In this document: piece by piece, positions 60,935 to 64,000 of the stretch | Position numbering within the stretch: position 1 is the first letter of the stretch | How the letters are laid out: each line of letters opens with the position of its first letter | Origin: Angiostrongylus vasorum | Taxonomy: Eukaryota; Nematoda; Chromadorea; Rhabditida; Metastrongylidae | DNA length: 64,000 nucleotides | Assembly (NCBI GenBank): GCA_018806985.1 | Contig: JADANN010000431.1 | Coordinates: 248,001 to 312,000, forward strand | Direction of reading: 5' to 3' | The notes under the pieces: model-generated | Database searches by the model: none | What the model saw: the letters and a program-made list of their open reading frames with translations, nothing else | What the model was told of the DNA's origin: nothing | Translations under genes and position numbers: made by a program

Positions 60935-61325
60935 ATAACCGACATGAAACTAGGCATAACCCTAATCGACCGACATACAAAACTAAGAGTGGTTACGCCT
61001 ATGTTAAGCCGTTTCTGAGCAATTCAGAAGTATTACAGAAGCGCTTCAGAATGTATCTAATGTTCCATGGCAAAATTCAGAAAGTGGTTAGATGCTCACT
61101 GACGTACATCCCTACGTGGTTCTACACTTCTGTGAATGGAAATGAATACTTAACCACTCGACTATGAGAACTGCCGAGCACAACATGAGACCTCGGACCT
61201 GTTGAGGATTCCAGATACGATGCACTTCCAAAGATGTTGACTACAATGGGGAATTCATCTTTCATGCAAGTCTTATTTCTGAAGAAAAGAAAAGCAAATG
61301 GACCACATATAGAGTCGGTTGCGTC
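60935..61325. other. Intergenic, nothing recognised
   Basis: No supported gene or repeat. Confidence 0.4.
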
Positions 61326-61329
61326 CAAG

Positions 61330-61530
61330 TAATCCCGTTGACGGGTGACTACTAATGGCGCTGAACTAGTAGATAGGAAGCTGTGAGAGAGGGGGAAACG
61401 AAGCACCCGCATGGTGTGGTGGTGGACGCGTTAGCCCCCGGAAAGGGTAATGGCGCGTTCGTTCCACACCGCAGACATCTGTGGTTCGGAGTTTTGCAAA
61501 TATCTCAGCATCATTAAGCATCATTACGAC
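61330..61530 (+). repeat. Family C tRNA-like repeat, well preserved
   Basis: CCCGTTGACGGGTGACTACT, then CGCATGGTGTGGTGGTGGAC, CCCCCGGAAAGGG, GCGCGTTCGTTCC and the tail GAGTTTTGCAAATATCTCAG. The best single-unit reference copy in the window. Confidence 0.78.
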
Positions 61531-61884
61531 CTTTGATTTGTTCTAGTCTCGGACAAACAAAACTCTTCGTACAGTTTCGACAAAAAGAATTATATGGGAT
61601 GAATACACATTCAGTCGTGAATGGAGCCGAACGTAATGTTGCACTTCTAGGGAAGTGATTGCCGAACGCTTTATCCTTCATTCATTTTTGAAATGAATTC
61701 TTCTCATGACTGATCCGCTGCCTCTTAAGGGCTTCAGTACCGTGTGAACTTATTTGGGATGCCCAGCGAAAGTGTATATGGGTGCTTCAGAGGCGATTGA
61801 CTTAAATACTTAATAAGCTAACAAGAATTATCTTTATTATATTGCCCGACAACACATGCATCGCACTAAGGTTTCCGAACTTTC

Positions 61885-62125
61885 TCCGTATGGGTGCTTG
61901 AGGATTTTTTCATCTTCGTTACGACTATCGTTAGATGCTCGTCGAGTCGATTATCCTCCTCGGAGTATTGAAACAGCCGTGTGAAAACGCTTCCACGTCA
62001 TGATTTCCCTAGACAAGTCTGATACCAATTTCCCGACTCCGGAGGTGCGAAAAGCCCTGGGAGCCCGCATAGGGGTTAAACTAGCGCTTGGGTAGGTTGC
62101 GCCGTCAGTAATGAATGACTAATAA
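61885..62125 (-). mobile_element. Family D SINE, antisense
   Basis: D body GGTGCTTGAGGATTTTTTCA, then the central block GACAAGTCTGATACCAATTT CCCGACTCCGGAGG, then a degraded head. Confidence 0.68.
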
Positions 62126-62390
62126 ACTAGATTAAAAAAGTAGTCTAAGCTAGAAATTCAGAAACTCAATGGTAATGCTACATTGTAGTAAATCACTTCC
62201 TCTTAAGAGTCTCACTACAGGCACTATTCATAACATCCATGGTTGCCTTTTCGAAAATCGGTAATGATTGTTTTATCACTAGAGTATTCGAGGAGTTGAG
62301 AAGCTCACAACTTATTGAAAAGACTTCTGCTCTCTCGTCCCAAGGGTACACATAGTCTTTATAAGAATTTCTTTTTCAAATTTAACCAGC

Positions 62391-62665
62391 TTGGAAATAA
62401 AATGGCCGAGGACGTTAAGAATGGTTGAACACGAAATTGAAATTTTTAGAATTTCATACGCCACCGCCAGCCTCGAACACCAACGACACATTAGACAGCA
62501 CATGATCCAAGCTTCAGAGCCGATGATCCAAGTCGATGTCCACAGTTCTTCGTACTCTCGATGTGAGGAACTCGACTCATACTCTCGATCACCATCGACT
62601 GAGGAAGATGAAGACGTCGAAACGTTAGCCGAATAAAGCTTATTTATCAACCTCGTGTAAGCTCA
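62391..62665 (+). repeat. Retroelement end fragment with acidic tail frame and hammerhead-like motif
   Basis: An 81-codon frame (62391-62636) ends STEEDEDVETLAE-stop, matching the end at 18830-18867. CTGAGGA-A-GAT-GAAGAC-GTC-GAAAC lies at 62599-62623, followed by the shared GAATAAAG...TCAACCTCGTGT. Possibly the 3' end of a Penelope-like element or a LINE. Confidence 0.55.
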
Positions 62666-62669
62666 TCAA

Positions 62670-63115
62670 TCTATTTATACTTTTATCGCTATATTTGAAA
62701 GCGGTTATTATTGCCCGCAGCAAGTGCATTTAATTCAATGCATGTTGAGCAAAGCTATGAGGTACGGTTTTCTATGAGTAATAGGGAGGGCAGTTTGTTA
62801 AATGACAAAGCAGTGTCCTTTGCGAAGAATCCAAGAAAGATCTTCTAGGAAAGTGATTTTGGCTGCTGTTTAAGAATCGACAATTACTATTACCATTGGT
62901 CTCTGATGTTCCGATCGCAAAAGTCGGGGTAACGATTATTTTGAGAAGATATCACGAGCACTTCGTGTAATTTTTCAAATACAATGCTGATATATTTCGC
63001 AAAGTCCACCGAAGCTTCGCCAGTTACAAAACCAATATGATTGCACTTCGACACTCATACAGAACAGTTACAGATTCCACAAAGGCATTGGAGAAAGTCA
63101 TTTAATATTGCTACT
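62670..63115. other. Intergenic, nothing recognised
   Basis: No supported gene or repeat. Confidence 0.4.
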
Positions 63116-63119
63116 CAGA

Positions 63120-64000
63120 CTTCTTCAATACCCACGTCCTCCTTCCTTAATATGAAATAGATGAGGTTGGATATGTCGCACCACCGGTTCTCCCTTCCGA
63201 AATCCGACATGCCATTTCGTCGGTGAAAAATCGAACAACACCAGGTCCGGACAGGATAAGACCAGAACACCTGAAGAACCTTCCGTCAATCCTCGTAAAA
63301 CACACTGGCTCGGCACTTCACACGTTACCTGTCTGAACGCAAGGTCCCTACTCTGTGGATGATCAGCAAGACCATGTTATTGTCCAAGAAGGGTGACCTA
63401 CACGATATCGGCAACTATCGGCTAATCTGCTTGCTGTCTGTCGTCTACAAACTTTTCACTCGAGTCATCCTAAGCAGGATTGACAGAACACTGGACGAAG
63501 GACAGCTGTGTGAGCAAGCAGGGGTTACGAGAAGGATTTAGTACGGTGGAGCACATCCACACGTTAACAAGGCTCATTGAAGTGTCGTGAGAGTACAAAA
63601 GACCTCTCTGTCTCAATTTCACCGGTTTAAAGAAGGCTTTTGAATCAGTTGAGATAAAAGCAGTAATAGAAGCCTGGAAGCGAGGCAGTCCCTACTTATT
63701 ATATAAAGAGTCTTCGTAAGCTGTACAATAGTTTCACAACTAAGATATTGTCATTTTTACAACGATGTCAAAAGAGAGGTTAGGCTGGGCGATATGGTCT
63801 CGCCAAAACTATTTACTGCTACCCCTCGAGAATGTCATGCGAACATTAAAATGGGATAATTTGAGAGTGAAAATCGATGGTCGACAATTACACCAGCTTA
63901 ATTTGGCAGATGACATCGTTCCACCAACTAACACCAAGCACTAGCCAAACGGAACGAATGATTGCCGACTTTGATAAAGCCTGTGGAAAAATTGGTCTTC
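63120..64000 (+). pseudogene. RTE-clade LINE reverse transcriptase, decayed, runs off the window
   Basis: In shifting frames: LPSEIRHAISSVKNRTTPGP, DRIRPEHLKNLPSIL, PTLWMISKTMLLSKKGDL, IGNYRLICLLSVVYKLFTRV, LDEGQLCEQAGF, REYKRPLCLNFTGLKKAFES and LADDIV, the RTE order of finger, palm and YADD-box motifs. Frame changes occur near 63300, 63520 and 63700, and there are stops. The catalytic Asp expected before the KAF-(D/E)S motif is replaced (FTGLKKAFES) while the LADD box remains. This is the reference copy for the fragment at 21660. Families A and B could be mobilised by a relative, but no shared 3' end is visible because the element's end lies beyond the window. Confidence 0.85.

Overview
This is a window of an animal nuclear genome, and most likely a nematode of the strongylid/rhabditid type. 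The genes are broken into short exons by small to kilobase introns ending in TTTCAG-like acceptors, and one gene encodes a C-x3-C repeat protein of the nematode ABU/PQN pharyngeal-cuticle kind. The space between exons is packed with degenerate SINEs, an RTE-type LINE, a Penelope-like element and a mariner relic. The nematode assignment is inferred from gene content and intron style; the species cannot be named from the sequence.

Layout. Positions 1-10290 (+): valyl-tRNA synthetase, 18 exons, with the 5' end outside the window. 11921-17210 (+): ALG12, the ER alpha-1,6-mannosyltransferase, 8 exons, complete at 491 codons. About 17.2-29.5 kb: a gene-poor stretch of repeats and decayed transposons. 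29572-32564 (-): glutaredoxin-3 (thioredoxin plus two monothiol glutaredoxin domains), 8 exons, complete at 342 codons. 33-40 kb: more repeats and a Penelope-like GIY-YIG fragment. 40626-45452 (+): the Cys/Gln-rich repeat protein, with an apparent one-base frameshift. 46359-57935 (-): serine palmitoyltransferase subunit 2, eleven exons found, extreme N-terminus unresolved. 58-64 kb: repeats, a 296-bp tandem duplication, and the reverse transcriptase of a dead RTE LINE that runs off the right edge. Exon boundaries for the four conserved genes were set by hand from splice sites, reading frame and family alignment. For all four the exon lengths sum to whole codons.

The genes do not form one pathway. 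They are housekeeping functions: mitochondrial or cytosolic translation, N-glycan assembly, Fe-S/redox trafficking and sphingolipid synthesis, plus one cuticle-type structural protein. I see no operon-like tight spacing.

The most interesting content is in the repeats. Three families (B, C, D) carry tRNA-like pol III A/B boxes. Family B has a heptamer tail and target-site duplications. Families B and D share a central block under different heads. Family C repeatedly occurs as inverted dimers. A fourth family (A) has no tRNA head but ends in a short tandem tail and has target-site duplications up to 16 bp. Three dispersed copies of a CTGAGGA...GAA segment, one beside the Penelope-like endonuclease, keep a 3-bp stem with a compensatory change and look hammerhead-like.
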